Positions 34,786 through 46,659 of a stretch of DNA of 64,000 nt are shown here, piece after piece. This stretch comes from Lucifuga dentata (lineage: Eukaryota > Chordata > Actinopteri > Ophidiiformes > Bythitidae): assembly GCA_014773175.1 (NCBI GenBank), contig VXCM01000429.1, positions 124,001 to 188,000 on the forward strand, given 5' to 3'. The notes under the pieces were generated by a model. It saw only the letters and a list, made by a program, of their open reading frames with translations. It was not told the origin of the DNA and made no database searches. The position numbers and the translations under genes were made by a program. Numbering within the stretch: the first letter of the stretch is position 1; the number at the start of each line of letters is the position of its first letter.

Positions 34786-35224
34786 TAAAGAAGAATAGAT
34801 AATGGAATAATTTTCCTGTCCAGCCCTCAAGTGACTTTATGTGACAATGCCAATGCCTTTGGTCAAGTTTTGCTCAAAACCACTGAACTTTATTTTGAGA
34901 TACCAGTGGAAATACCAAAGTTTTAAAAGACGTCACGTTTGACAGACTGAATTTTGGAGAAACACGCTTTACTGTAGTATGTACAACAAATCAGCAACAA
35001 GAGGAATGTTTATGTAAAACTTAGGTAAAATCAAGAGGATAAAATGGCCTCTTGTTCTAAAAATCTTGGGAAACTTTTTACTGTAACTTATTTTCCCTAA
35101 AATTCAGTTTATAAATGTTGGTTTGTCTGAGAACTTTGATGATTTTATTATGAAGATGATGAGACAGGAAGTTGCAGTAAACATTAAGACTATTTATGAT
35201 TTACAATCACATTCTGACAGATGC

Positions 35225-35277
<53 letters not shown>
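35225..35277. repeat. (GATA)n microsatellite
   Basis: About 13 uninterrupted TAGA/GATA units. Confidence 0.98.
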
Positions 35278-35365
35278 GTCCACCCCTCAAGAAAACTGTA
35301 TATAATTTGTTCAAATATGGCAACATCAAGTCATTACAATTATTCCAAAACAACTTCATCTGCAC

Positions 35366-35398
35366 GTGCGCGCGCGCGCACACACACACACACACACA
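35366..35398. repeat. (CG)n(CA)n alternating purine-pyrimidine tract
   Basis: GTGCGCGCGCGCACACAC and further CA units. Alternating CG/CA is the classic Z-DNA-prone composition. Confidence 0.93.
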
Positions 35399-35459
35399 AA
35401 CTTACCGATAATTACCAGACCTGTACTGGCTAAAATGTGTTTTGTTTTTCTTTAACCTC

Positions 35460-35870
35460 ATGGGCTCCCATTTTTTAGTTATCACATTTCGACAGAAGGA
35501 AACAGGCGCGGCGTCTGAATAAACATGGTCAAACTAATGCAGAGATGGCTGCAGACAGGCGAAGGGCTGACGCTGGCGTTTTGTTGCCTTAATATCATCT
35601 GAACCTGGCTTGTGCTGCTGCCTCCCGTCGGACTCGCCTCGTTCTGTTGACATTTTTGCTGTTATTTGTACACTGTAAAGCGGTCCATTTCCCCAGCATC
35701 AAAAGTGCTTTTACGCGTGTGTGTCAGGATGTCTTTGGTGCTTACCTTCAGCTGCTGTCAGAGAGCGAGCAGGGCCCTGCTCAGCAGCAGAGGGGGGAAG
35801 GCTGCTTTGTGCCCTAAGCGTTTTAGTGAAGGGAGAACTGGCTCAAAGGCTGTCAACACACGTGCAAACA
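35460..35870. promoter_or_regulatory. candidate CpG-bearing conserved noncoding element
   Basis: A rise in GC and CpG (AGGCGCGGCGTCTG, CTGACGCTGGCG, CCCGTCGGACTCGCC) follows the Z-DNA-prone tract. Two overlapping frames of 81-88 codons have no recognised product. Regulatory function is inferred only. Confidence 0.25.
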
Positions 35871-36580
35871 CACATCAATACGCGCACACACCAACAAGCA
35901 AGTGTTTTCGCTCTCAGCTGCACTCCCAATAAGAACCGAGCGTTTGAAAGGAACACGGATTCGTAAAGCGCACGTACGCACACGCAAGCACACATGCTAT
36001 GCTCATTACACAGGTTTCGTGCCCGTGTGTGTCTTTCTCAAAGGCTATAGAAACATGAGGGTGGTGAACGCAGCCCTGATCAAAGAATGCAGAGTTAGGA
36101 CTGTTCTTACAAAGGAAAACATCCCACGGTGTGAACCAACGTGCGAGCCGCGTAACAACTGACATCATTTCTTATGATGCCGCAATTACCAAAAGATGTT
36201 CACACGTTTTCCTGTGTCAAGAAACAGGAATCTGGTGCTCTAAACGGTGCTTCTAGTTTTAACTGTCACTGCGGAGAGGACAACAGGATCACTCTTCCAC
36301 TGTGAACTCTGTGGACAAATTCTGTTTTTGAGCCGCCTGAAAGGCTGTTCTCACGCTACACACAGTTTATTTCTCTTTTCATATACAACATTTACAGACA
36401 TTTATGAGGAATTTTACACGTGCAAATACGTGTAAAATTTTTGATACTCTATTTACTATACTATTTTATAATACTATATTTTGATACTGATTAGCTATTT
36501 AAAGAGGTAATCTATAATCTTCTTGTTTTATGTTGTCATTTTGTGATTTTTTAGGCCCCCTTTATCATCTTGCATTAAAA
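35871..36580. other. unique sequence, no gene
   Basis: Balanced, then AT-rich after 36400. Short frames only. Confidence 0.4.
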
Positions 36581-36584
36581 TAAA

Positions 36585-37520
36585 ACTAGTGCAGTGCCCG
36601 TTCAAAACATGCCTATTCAGAACGGGCTGGTGTTGTGCCAAAATCTGCATCCCTGCAGAGAATTGCATCCCTACAATGGACAATGGTTCATATATGTAAT
36701 CCAAGATAATATTTATTCCTTTGAATAACTTTTATCAAACAGTGATTATGGCACTTCTTAACAATAATACCTACAGTATCTATTGGGCAGCAGCGATTTG
36801 GTCCTCCGTTCTTACTTATACATTATTTCTGCCAAAAAATTAATCCCCTCCTTTCTCGGTCCTGAGGGTTACATTCACCAAACTCACCCTCTCTCATAAC
36901 AATAACCCCAAATATGAGTTTTTAATGTCATTTCATTCCTTCATCTTCAGAAAGTTATTTACACTGGNCCCAAATATGAGTTTTTAATGTCATTTCATTC
37001 CTTCATCTTCAGAAAGTTATTTACACTGGGGATGTAAATCTCAGCAGAAGAGCACTTGCCAAAAAATGCCTCCCCTCCTTTCTCAGCCCTGAGGAGGCTC
37101 ACAGCACCAAACTCACCCTGTCACATCCAAACAGCCCCAAATGTGAGCTATTAACTTGATTTCATTCCTTCATCAGAAAATTATTTGCAGTGGGGATGCA
37201 ATTTTCAGAAGGGATGCAGATTATGGCACAATACCGGACTTTATGGTGTGTGCCGCAGCCTGCTATAATTTATTCTGTGCGTCCTCGTGAGCTAGTTTTG
37301 TTTGCTGTATGGGGTCGGGTTTAGACCATGGCACTGGACTGGACTGGATCCTGCCGTGCTGACTACTTTTTACCAGCACAGCTCAATTTGAGAATTGCTC
37401 ATCCAAACAACTTCACACACAACATGCACATCCTTGGGTCCTGAGCAATGAACCTGCCAAATTTCAACTTTATACAGTGCAGGGTTCTAGAGATATTGGT
37501 GCCACAGACAGAGATTTCTG
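36585..37520. repeat. unclassified repeat region with two diverged tandem units
   Basis: A block reading GCCAAAAAAT...CCCCTCCTTTCTC, then 'CACCAAACTCACCCT', 'CCCCAAATATGAG' and 'TCATTTCATTCCTTCATC' (36835-37045) recurs in diverged form at 37060-37195. An 8-bp inverted repeat GCCCGTTC/GAACGGGC lies at 36596-36627. The tail (CCTGCCAAATTTCAACTTTA ... CAGACAGAGA near 37455-37515) resembles RTE-type LINE 3' ends. A 60-bp duplication around the N at 36967 is probably an artefact. Confidence 0.5.
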
Positions 37521-39499
37521 TCTTAGATAGATCTCTGTATCTGGATATGTGATCTGGATAATGACAGCAGGACTTGCACTAACACCTTGCAGTAAAGAGC
37601 GTTCTCCTTATCTGGATTCTGTCTGCATTTGAATGCATCTCAGCAGGCAGGCCGTTAAGCCAGCAAAGCACATTTCCTCATTATCCACGGACGAGCTCCA
37701 TCTATTTCTTTAAAATAACTAATAACTTTTGTGTTTGCTGGCTGTTTATGTCAACATAACAGGCGCAGATATACATGCATGGCAAGTCACAACCAGATTC
37801 AAAATAACTTTATTGACAAGAGTGAGAGGAGATTTTCAGATGAGACTGGATTGTATTTTTTAAATTCACAAATGTGTCCCAGCTGTACGGATTACATTTA
37901 CACTTGGTTGTGACTGACATCCAATCATGATACGAGACACATCCACGTGTGGTCTGGCCGGTCAGACTGTATTCAGATTACAGTGCATGTGGAGCTCATT
38001 TACACCTTGGAGTTCCTTATCTGGATAATGTATCTGGATACAGATTATTTACAGATTATTATTTATATAAGTGGTCACAGTTTTGTACAATATTTTTATC
38101 ACCTTAATCCTTCTTGTCAAACAATGTGCTCAGTAATGTGATGTGATGTGTCTTTTTCCTTGGATTTTCTTTTCTGAGTTTCTATATGTTTCTATGGCTG
38201 TTGATCACCTTTAGGTGCAATAAAGTATTTTTCCACTGAATAGCCAAACTGACAAGTGGAGTGTAAAACATTTTAATAACACGATTCATAATTGTGGCAA
38301 ACTACACAAATTTGCAGGAGGGAACTATTGCTAGTGTTGTCAGCTAGTTCACACAACTCTGCTTCAGGATACAAACTTTTCCAATTCATATGGAGATTTC
38401 AGCTATAAGGCAAGGACCTGCAGACCATCTTCATCCGACCACAACATCACATACAGTATGCAAACTGAGAGTGGTCTGCCCGACTCATTCCGAGCAACAT
38501 GCTCCCTGTCTATGGAATTTGGGATCTCAAGCATTTCTTCCCAGCGAATGACAGCAGTGTACCCCTGGTGTGTTGGAGGCTGCCAACCACTAAGCAGTCC
38601 TGGCATTCTGCAGACAGGCCAGACTTGTGGTTGTTGTTTTGCTCACTCTTTCTCAGTCTTTGGCTGCAGGCTATATGCAGAACACAGACAGCTAGCCTGT
38701 TCTCACACCAGCGCTCAGCACTGAAGGTGCTCAATCCTATACTCCACTTCCGATACGTTGGCAGGAAAAGCTAGTGAGCTAGTGAGAAAAGGAAAAAAAA
38801 AAGGAAGAGTTGGGGAAAGAGACATTTACCAAGAGAGACATAGCATTCAGAGAACAAGAAGTTATTTAAACATAAAAGAAGTGATGTTCACGAAAAGTTA
38901 ATGTGGTTAAAGTTAAAGTTATTGGAGTCTGGTCGCCCAAGAGACTGTAACCCTGTAATACAGCAGGAGGGTCAGCTCTAAACTTTGCTTTCTCTCCCTC
39001 AGAATCTTTTCTTCCTCTACTCCTTTACACGCTCCAGTGTCTGTATCAAAGATGGCTGACCACAAACTCACATGGGTTCATGTCAATCTCCACAAAAGTT
39101 TATGTTTGGGTTCCTCTGCAAGCTGTTGGAAATTGTGACTGTAGTTTACCCTCCATTGGCATATTGTTTTAATTAGAAATGATAGAGACAGCGTTGAATA
39201 TGACAGAGATTTTTCAGTAGTTTTTCAGCAGACCACTGTTTCTCTGTCCAACAATGAGACACAATCCAAAACCAATTGGCAAGACCTGAAGAAATTGATT
39301 AATTCAGTTTGATTCAATAAAACATAATGAAAAACAACAATAAGACTGCTTTTCTCTGCACAGAAAAAGCACTAAATAACCCTCAATTAGCTTCAATATC
39401 TACACCAACAGAATTCCAGCTGATGCATTATATCTCCTCCTGTCATAATCACATACACTCAGTTATTTAGTTAGTCCACTAAAACCCCCTTTAGTCCAG
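37521..39499. other. unique sequence, no gene recognised
   Basis: About 2 kb without clear repeats. At 38395-38775 both strands carry frames of 67-91 codons over GC-richer DNA, but I recognise no protein. A short direct repeat (AGCTAGTGAGCTAGTGAG) lies at 38769-38786. Confidence 0.4.
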
Positions 39500-39870
39500 A
39501 TCAGTCAATCTCTTCATGTCCCAGTGTGGCCTCCCTCCCTCTTGGGCTGGCTGTTTGGTCACTAAGATCAGACAGTCTGAGGCATCTCCAGCCCAGGCCT
39601 GTTCATATATGCAGTTTTAATTGAGTGATAATGATGAGAGCTTGTCTGAGATGAGGTTAACAGGAGTGCATTAATTTGAATAGGGCCCTCTGGATTATCT
39701 CCAGGTCCCCAGCCTCTCCAAGCTAAAAAACAAGACACTGTGCTGTCCACACCGGGAACCAAGAGAGCACAACATTTCTGAATGGACCGCAGGGCAACAT
39801 AAGGGTCATTAGCATCAGATTCAGACCTAGTGTTTATGTGTGCATGTGTCATGGACATGGCATGATTCGT
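39500..39870. promoter_or_regulatory. candidate conserved noncoding element
   Basis: Unique sequence with GCAGTTTTAATTGAGTGATA, GTGCATTAATTTGAATAG and GTCATTAGCATCAGATTC, all carrying TAAT/ATTA cores. Compositionally typical of vertebrate developmental enhancers. The 96-codon minus-strand frame matches nothing. Confidence 0.28.
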
Positions 39871-40059
39871 CTCCTTTCATACAAACTTTCATAGATATAA
39901 GTGTAAGATTTCAGAGTCAAAGAGAAGCACTAATAACCATAGGGCAGAGATATCTGCCTATCTATCTCTCAATCTCAATGTAGATTTCTATCTTTCTTCC
40001 TATTTCTCTCCCCGTCTGTCCCTCTTCCTTTCTCTCTCTATCCTCCACCATTGTTGTTA

Positions 40060-40620
40060 TCAAATGATACAGTTGCTCAAGCGCAGCGTTTGAATCCTAA
40101 GGACCTCTGGGAGCGGATTTGTCTCCAGCAAGCCCCTTCTAACGGGGATTAAGAGGATTAAAAACCATAAAATAACCCCAGCTCCAAGTCCCCAGAGCCT
40201 GGTCCAGCTTGCCTCAGCCTAGACAGCCAGAAATGGAGCGCAGGCCGCAGGCCTGCTTTAGCAATGGCCCCCTGAAACCTCTCCGTTAGCATGACAAAGA
40301 AGAGAGCAGTCCCCTGATCTGCCATGGAGGCAGTACAATGGAGTGGCTGCTTTCTCCACTGCTCATTTTCATGGAGACAAACAGCATTACACTTGGCAGT
40401 GACGTTGTTCTAAACTCCAACATGGAGCCCCTCTTTCTCTACGGAGCTCAAGGTGTCATATTAATTATTTAAATCTGATGTGGATTTTCAGCGAGGGATC
40501 CCTCCAAGGCCTTACCCGCAGCCAGAAGGTCTGGGATCTGCATTCGTTTGGTTAATTAGACCTGAAACCATGCTTTGATCTCAACCAAAATCGGAAAAAA
40601 GGGAAACTTCCAGAATGAAT
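40060..40620. promoter_or_regulatory. candidate conserved noncoding element
   Basis: About 550 bp of repeat-free sequence of balanced composition with several homeodomain cores (CATATTAATTATTTAAATC near 40460, TGGTTAATTAGACCTG near 40549). No exon is recognised. Proposed from texture only. Confidence 0.3.
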
Positions 40621-40952
40621 TATTTTCGCCCTAAACCTATTTTTTTCATTTAAAGTTCCTTTTTACCCATTTTCATCCCCTTTACTTTGTTGGGAAGACA
40701 AATGTGTGTTTGGCACCCAGTGCGTGCAAGACTAAATTAGAGCATGCAATGACTGGGTTTAGAGTGAAGGGTTTCTCAGTTAACCAGCTTCATAAGGTCA
40801 CTGATGAAGGTAATTGAGGGCCACTTTAATCCACTCAGGAGGCCTGACAGAACCATTTACTTATGTTGTCTCACTGAGGAGGTACAGTTGAAACCAGATG
40901 AAAGGAAAAACAGAAGTGAAGACAGAGAGAACAAGACAGCAAAGGCTGGGGT

Positions 40953-40954
<2 letters not shown>

Positions 40955-40996
<42 letters not shown>

Positions 40997-40997
40997 T
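40955..40997. repeat. (CT)n microsatellite
   Basis: About 21 CT units with one G interruption. Confidence 0.96.
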
Positions 40998-40999
40998 GC

Positions 41000-41617
41000 C
41001 AATATCACAATCTTTTATTCAAACATGCAAGAAGTGAGGAAGAGAAACAAGAACAATATAATTACGTTTGAGCTGGGAGCCAAACATATTGATTCAAATA
41101 TTGTGTACCACAATAACAGCATAAAAACACAGTTTTGATGGCTGTTGAGCACAGGGTTCACCAGATAATGTTGATTTCAACAAGCTGGTGGAAACATGAG
41201 GTCAACTAAAGTCCTGCAGGCACATTCATTCAAACCAGACTAACAATGAAGCCCAACAACAGCAGACTTGGCAGATGTAAAAATATATCATGGGGGTGTA
41301 TTGTGGCATTATAGATGCTGTCTGGGTTTAAGTTTTATCAAATATTATTAATAATATAGTTCCGAAGAAACAGTCACACAGCAGTGGGTGTGAGAGACAG
41401 GACAGTCACTAAAACATGCATTAAGCTTTCCATTGTCATCGTCTGAGATATGTCTGCAGACAGCCCTCTCCAATGGATTCCATGTCAGTCCTCTTTGAAC
41501 GGGCAAATTGACGAGTTAATGCATAATTGAAGCTTGTATTACGAAAAAGAGAATGAGGGGAGCGTTTCTTCCATTGACTGTGAAAGGAGGATGAGTGGGG
41601 GGATGAAGGATGGAAGG
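41000..41617. other. unique sequence, no gene
   Basis: No recognised repeat or gene. Confidence 0.4.
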
Positions 41618-41624
41618 AAACGTT

Positions 41625-42192
41625 CTTGAAACGTTCTTGGGATAGGTAATCCATCATCATGAAAAAAGACATGTATTCAGGTATTTTTTTAAGTTTGGTC
41701 ATTTTAGCGTTTAAGTGCAATAAAAAGCACAGAGTGATCTGAAAATGCTTCCTAGTGGTGCATTCAAGTGCTGTNTAAGTGCAATAAAAAGCACAGAGTG
41801 ATCTGAAAATGCTTCCTAGTGGTGCATTCAAGTGCTGTAGTTAAGAACTGACAACAGGAAAGATTTTCAGATCAGATCATGCATTTTTTATTGTGCTTAA
41901 ATGCTAAAATTACTGTAAGTAACTTCAAAAAACACCTGAATATATACGTCTTGTTCACGATGATGGATTACCTATCCCAAGAACGGTTCAAGTATCAACA
42001 AGTTGATTTTAATAGCGTACCAGAATGAACTGAAACCAATGGTGGCCTGGAAGACTGGAAAATTTGTTTTTAAGTCACCGTTCCAGGTATGCTTTGGGAA
42101 ATGATTGACAGTAATGTTATGTGTATAAAAATTGTGTATAAAAATACATTAGACTCAAACATGCAAAACGGACAGTATATATGGTCCTTTAA
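41625..42192 (+). mobile_element. TTAA foldback element, rearranged copy I
   Basis: The right part (41880-42192) follows copy A to the terminus TATATATGGTCCTTTAA. The left part (41625-41745) is an inverted copy of the same inner segment: TTGGGATAGGTAATCCATCA on the left, TGATGGATTACCTATCCCAA at 41958-41977. The original left terminus is missing. A 63-bp duplication around the N at 41775 lies between the arms. Confidence 0.72.
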
Positions 42193-42840
42193 GCTCTTTT
42201 AGATACATACAGGCCATGTTCATGTGTCTTTGTGACTTAATACATTTTTTTCTTTCTTTTTTTTGTTTTTTGGTGCAGAAAAGTGCAGCATCTAGCTTTG
42301 CTAGTTGTTTGTGCCCATTGTCTGCCATGTTTATTTGCTCTAAAGTCACATTTGATTAGAGTTTGATTGCAAGATGTTTGAGATTCACAGTTTTCCTCGT
42401 CACACCAGAAGACCAAAAACTGTCAAATTTTTCATTATAGGGTTATTGTTATGTGTGAAGTCTCTCATTTTTAACATCTGTTAAGATTTGAAAAATCTAG
42501 CAGTGTGTCTGGCTTTAGTCCACCTTTGGGGGTTACAGACACTGCTGTGATCTGGCTGGGTTTTTTTGCGAAGTATTTTATTAGAGGTTAATTAACTATT
42601 CAGAACTACTCTGCATCAAATAAAATACTGTAATAAAACAACAAAGTGACATTTGAAAGGTCTAAACATGTTCATTTCATGCTTGTGTCACATTTCTCGT
42701 GGTCGTTCCTTCCCTCTTCATCCATGGCCAATTTAGCTTGCTTGTCTTTCCTTCTCCATTTCTCAGATTTAGATCAAACTTGCACAACAAACGTGTAACA
42801 GTCTAATCCTTTTTTTTTTCTTTTTTACAAGGGATGCCCC
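42193..42840. other. AT-rich sequence, no gene
   Basis: Nothing recognised apart from T-rich runs near 42245-42270. Confidence 0.4.
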
Positions 42841-42859
42841 CTTTTCCTTACCAACCCAA

Positions 42860-42861
<2 letters not shown>

Positions 42862-42897
<36 letters not shown>

Positions 42898-42910
42898 CAT
42901 ATCAAGGCTN

Positions 42911-42972
<62 letters not shown>

Positions 42973-42981
42973 ACGTACACA
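42862..42981. repeat. (CA)n microsatellites around a single N
   Basis: About 15 CA units, a short CTTGCACATATCAAGGCT stretch, an N at 42910 and then about 33 further CA units. Confidence 0.96.
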
Positions 42982-42989
42982 CAACCAGC

Positions 42990-43625
42990 AGGGCCCTCTC
43001 CTCAGGCCCATATGACCAGCCCTCAATGAATACAAAGGATTGTGGGGATTAGCCAGACATTTGGTCGGGCATTGTTCTGGCCCACTAAATGAGGTTTGGC
43101 CGGTGGCAGGCAGCACAGGGGCCAGGTCCTGCATGAGGCTGAGGCGGAGGCAGCGGCCGCCCCTCAGAGGAAGAGTGATAATTACCTCTTCCTGAGAGAG
43201 ATGACAGCTTTGGCCTCTGCGTCCCTGAATCTTGGACATTAGCAACTGAATAGAGAGCTTTCATACTGTATATCATTTTAATCTTTCATGTTCAGATCCA
43301 GCAGATGGCTTATTACTGGCCTGGGTGAGGAGGCAGCTCGGGAGACAAATGGCCCATGTCTCTTTTAAGGAGGGATGCCGGGGAAATGGCATTCATATAG
43401 GGCAAGAGCAGCGGATAATTGTATATCTGGCTGTTTGGAGGTGCGGTGCTTCTCACACACTGCCAGCCTATAAATCATAAAACTATTAATCTTAGACAAA
43501 TCCCAGTCCAAAGGCTTGACGGAGGGCACTGAGTTTGGAAAAATGAGATCCATCCAAAATATGAAGGATTCCTGTATGACATGCATGTTAAGTCTTGGAG
43601 CAGGCTCACACAACGGAATACATTT
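42990..43625. promoter_or_regulatory. candidate conserved noncoding element
   Basis: Long unique block of balanced to GC-rich composition, including GCAGCGGCCGCCCCTCAG, GTGATAATTACCTCTTCC and TAAATCATAAAACTATTAAT. It holds no microsatellite. The short minus-strand frames (63 and 82 codons) match nothing. Inferred from texture. Confidence 0.3.
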
Positions 43626-44116
43626 TCATTTGTTTAGATTTGCATTTAACCTTCCTGGACATAAAACAGAAATCCGGTAAACAAGATGCACCGATTCCTC
43701 ACAGTGCACTTATAACAACAGATTAAAGGATTCACGTGTAGTCGTCTTATTATTCACCTTATATTTTAATGATCCACTTTTGAATTACTCTCATCACTTT
43801 TTCCAGTCTTTCATCTGTTCCGATCTGACAATTTCTTATTCATGTTTCTTTAGTTATTCATTATTGCATAATGAGCAGTAACTGTGTGGATTTCTGTGGG
43901 AGGCTGTTCTACTGTAGGACACAACTTTTGATATGATCCCCAGAACACGCCAGGAGTATAAATCATCAGAGAAAATGCAGAGTTCCAAAAAAGTAATAAA
44001 AGTGAATCTTGAAGTGCTCTATTTTCTAGTATTTGGGGAGATGTGTGTGAGATGTTGAACATACATCTGATTTTTATTACATTTCGATGGACTTTGCATT
44101 TAAAGACCATACTAAA

Positions 44117-44187
44117 TCTCTCTCTCACACACTCTCTCTTTCTCTCTCTCTCTCTCTCTCCATCCCTCCCTCCCTTCCTCTCTCTCC
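44117..44187. repeat. CT-rich low-complexity tract
   Basis: (CT)n with CA and CCT interruptions. Confidence 0.93.
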
Positions 44188-44606
44188 AGTCCTCTATCTC
44201 CCCATTGACACTGCCCATCTAAAAGGAAACAATAAGGTTTCATCTCCCGTGCTGACAATGATGCATGAGCCTGACGGAAAACACTTTTCAGGTGTTGTCA
44301 TTATAAAGCCTTTTTTTTTTTCCATAGCCCCCATGTGAAAGAAATACAAAGACAGGGCCCAAAGTGTAATACTCTAATGCCTCTGAAGCTTTTCACTGGC
44401 ATCTGTGGAGGCTAGGCAGCTGGATTGTCTTCTCCTTTTCAATTACCTGATCTTTTCAACTCCCTAGGAAATGAAAAATGTGCCGCAGAGTTGGAGCTCT
44501 TGAGCAGAAAACCTTTGCTCCTCTCGCTCTCTTACTCTCACTTTTACCCGAATTCTCTCTCTCAGTCTTTCCTACATGCTAGATATGTTTTAGTGCGTAT
44601 TTATCN

Positions 44607-44639
<33 letters not shown>
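44607..44639. repeat. (CA)n microsatellite after a single N
   Basis: About 16 CA units directly after the N at 44606. Confidence 0.95.
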
Positions 44640-44642
<3 letters not shown>

Positions 44643-46620
44643 TGAAATTAACCCCAACTTTTTACTGTAAACTGTTGACCATAATGCCACATTGATTTAT
44701 TGCTGATAATAAGCACACCTCACCGTTAGCGCCATTATATGAGCATCTAAACATTATGATGAATGGTTTCATTCATTCAAGGTGACTTTTTCTGGTCTGA
44801 ATGCTGACTGGGGCACCTCCAAATTCTGACTTCACTCCTAAGTCCAGCTGCATTGCTAAAGACACTATGCAGTTCTTGATTTATCAGGACAAGATGTTCT
44901 CATGTTGTTTAGTGACACAGAGCTGGAAAAGCGGACGGAGCTGGTTATTAATAAAATAATCTGTCAAGTGAGTCATGTTCGAGAGAAAGTTTGAAGGAGG
45001 CCAAAATGCCATCAGCTTCAAGCTCATCCTGATTACCTCATGTGATGTCATACTCAACAGGCTAAATTACTGTTTCAAAATACAATATTTTCATCAGTTT
45101 GATACGGTGATAAAGTAAGTGATAAGTGATAAGCAGTCACCGGTTCTTTGGGTTTTTAAGAGTCAAGTCATTTTCCTGTCCACTGAGCCGAGTGAGTCGA
45201 GTCACTTTCAGTTACTTTGGGTTTTACTGAAAAATGAAAGAGATTCAACAAATTTAAACGGTTTTCTTTTACAGCACCCCTGAGATAAAACAGCACATTC
45301 TTACATCAACAATGTAAATGACGTCTTTTTAATAAGCTAAGGCAATCTACAGGTAGTACAGGTGACTGTCACCTGTGTGTAAGGATGCCTTAAGGCTGAA
45401 TACGTTCACAAGGACATGAGCTGATGCAGAAACATGATAAGAAATGCGTGGAGCTCTTATACTTTATGCATCTTCTCATCGCCTGCACCTCTGCTACGAG
45501 CAGCTCCTCCATCTTGAATCGTCCCCGTGGAGTTACAAAATCTGGGATACACACAGACTAGCGAAAAGGCGGCGTGCAGACCCTATGCTAAGGGGCATGT
45601 CTGTCCCTGTGATGTCATTTTGTCCACGTGGACCCATGCGTGACATATAAAACAAGCTTTAGTCAGTGAGGCATACATGATGTCCACTATTAACTCCCTA
45701 GTATGTACGTCCTAAGTCTGTAGGGCTAAGTTTGTGATTGAATCGCTAATCTATAGGTAGACATAAAAGACATTTTGCTCTTTAGACACGTTTGAAATTG
45801 TCTCTGCTGTGTATGAGCACCAGCGAATAGTGCTAAATGCTACATATTAACAATAATTCAAGTGTACCTTGGCTTTTTTTTAATTTTTTTTAATTGCTAC
45901 AAAGTTGGGTTGATTTTTACGATATTCAAAGAAGAAAAGACTCATAATGCATTAGCTAACTCAGTAGCCTAACAAATAAGATATGGCCTGCTGTTGTTGT
46001 GCTTGGTGCTTCATTTTATTTATTTATTCCTACAAATTTTTTGACTTGTTTTAGGCTCAGTGACTTGGACATGAGCTGGTTCGTTACATCAGACAGTTCT
46101 AAAATGAATCACTTTGCTTAAAACACAGAAATCACTATGAAATAGCAGCCTGCTTTGACTGAGTCAGCAGGTTTCAGCATCACAGTGGCAGAAATTCATC
46201 TGGTCATTTTCAAAGAAATGTAGTCAAGTGTAGACATTAACAAATAGAGATATGCATTACTGCTGTTAATTAATTTGTCACATAACGACAATTTGTCAGT
46301 CAGATGTGAGCCGGTTTGTTTCATCTGGCCGCGCAAAATGAATTGACTTACTTGAAAAAAATCAAAATCACAAGCCTAATGCACACATGCTGCCATAAGA
46401 GATTAATTACTCTTTGTCTGCCTTATAACAATTATAAATCAGCAGAGTTCTTGCAAAATTGCTTTTCTTCCTCCTCCTATGGCCCNCCCCCACCCCACAT
46501 CAAAGGTAAATTATGACGGGTGTTTCAGACATATGATGCACAGTGGTTTACAACAGCAAATCATGCTTGCAAATGCTTCACAAATGTTTTTTATCAGATG
46601 AAAAAGAAACAATTTAAAGA
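44640..46620. other. unique sequence, no gene
   Basis: About 2 kb, mostly AT-rich, with an N at 46486 inside a C run. No gene or recognised repeat. Confidence 0.45.
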
Positions 46621-46621
46621 G

Positions 46622-46623
<2 letters not shown>

Positions 46624-46657
<34 letters not shown>
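46624..46657. repeat. (CT)n microsatellite
   Basis: About 17 CT units. Confidence 0.96.

Positions 46658-46659
<2 letters not shown>

Noticed and set aside
41436..41831. 131-codon minus-strand frame
   Set aside because: Lies over the rearranged foldback element and the duplicated block at the N; no domain.
42769..43245. 158-codon minus-strand frame
   Set aside because: Its centre is poly-Cys/Val from the (CA)n tracts and it crosses the N at 42910.
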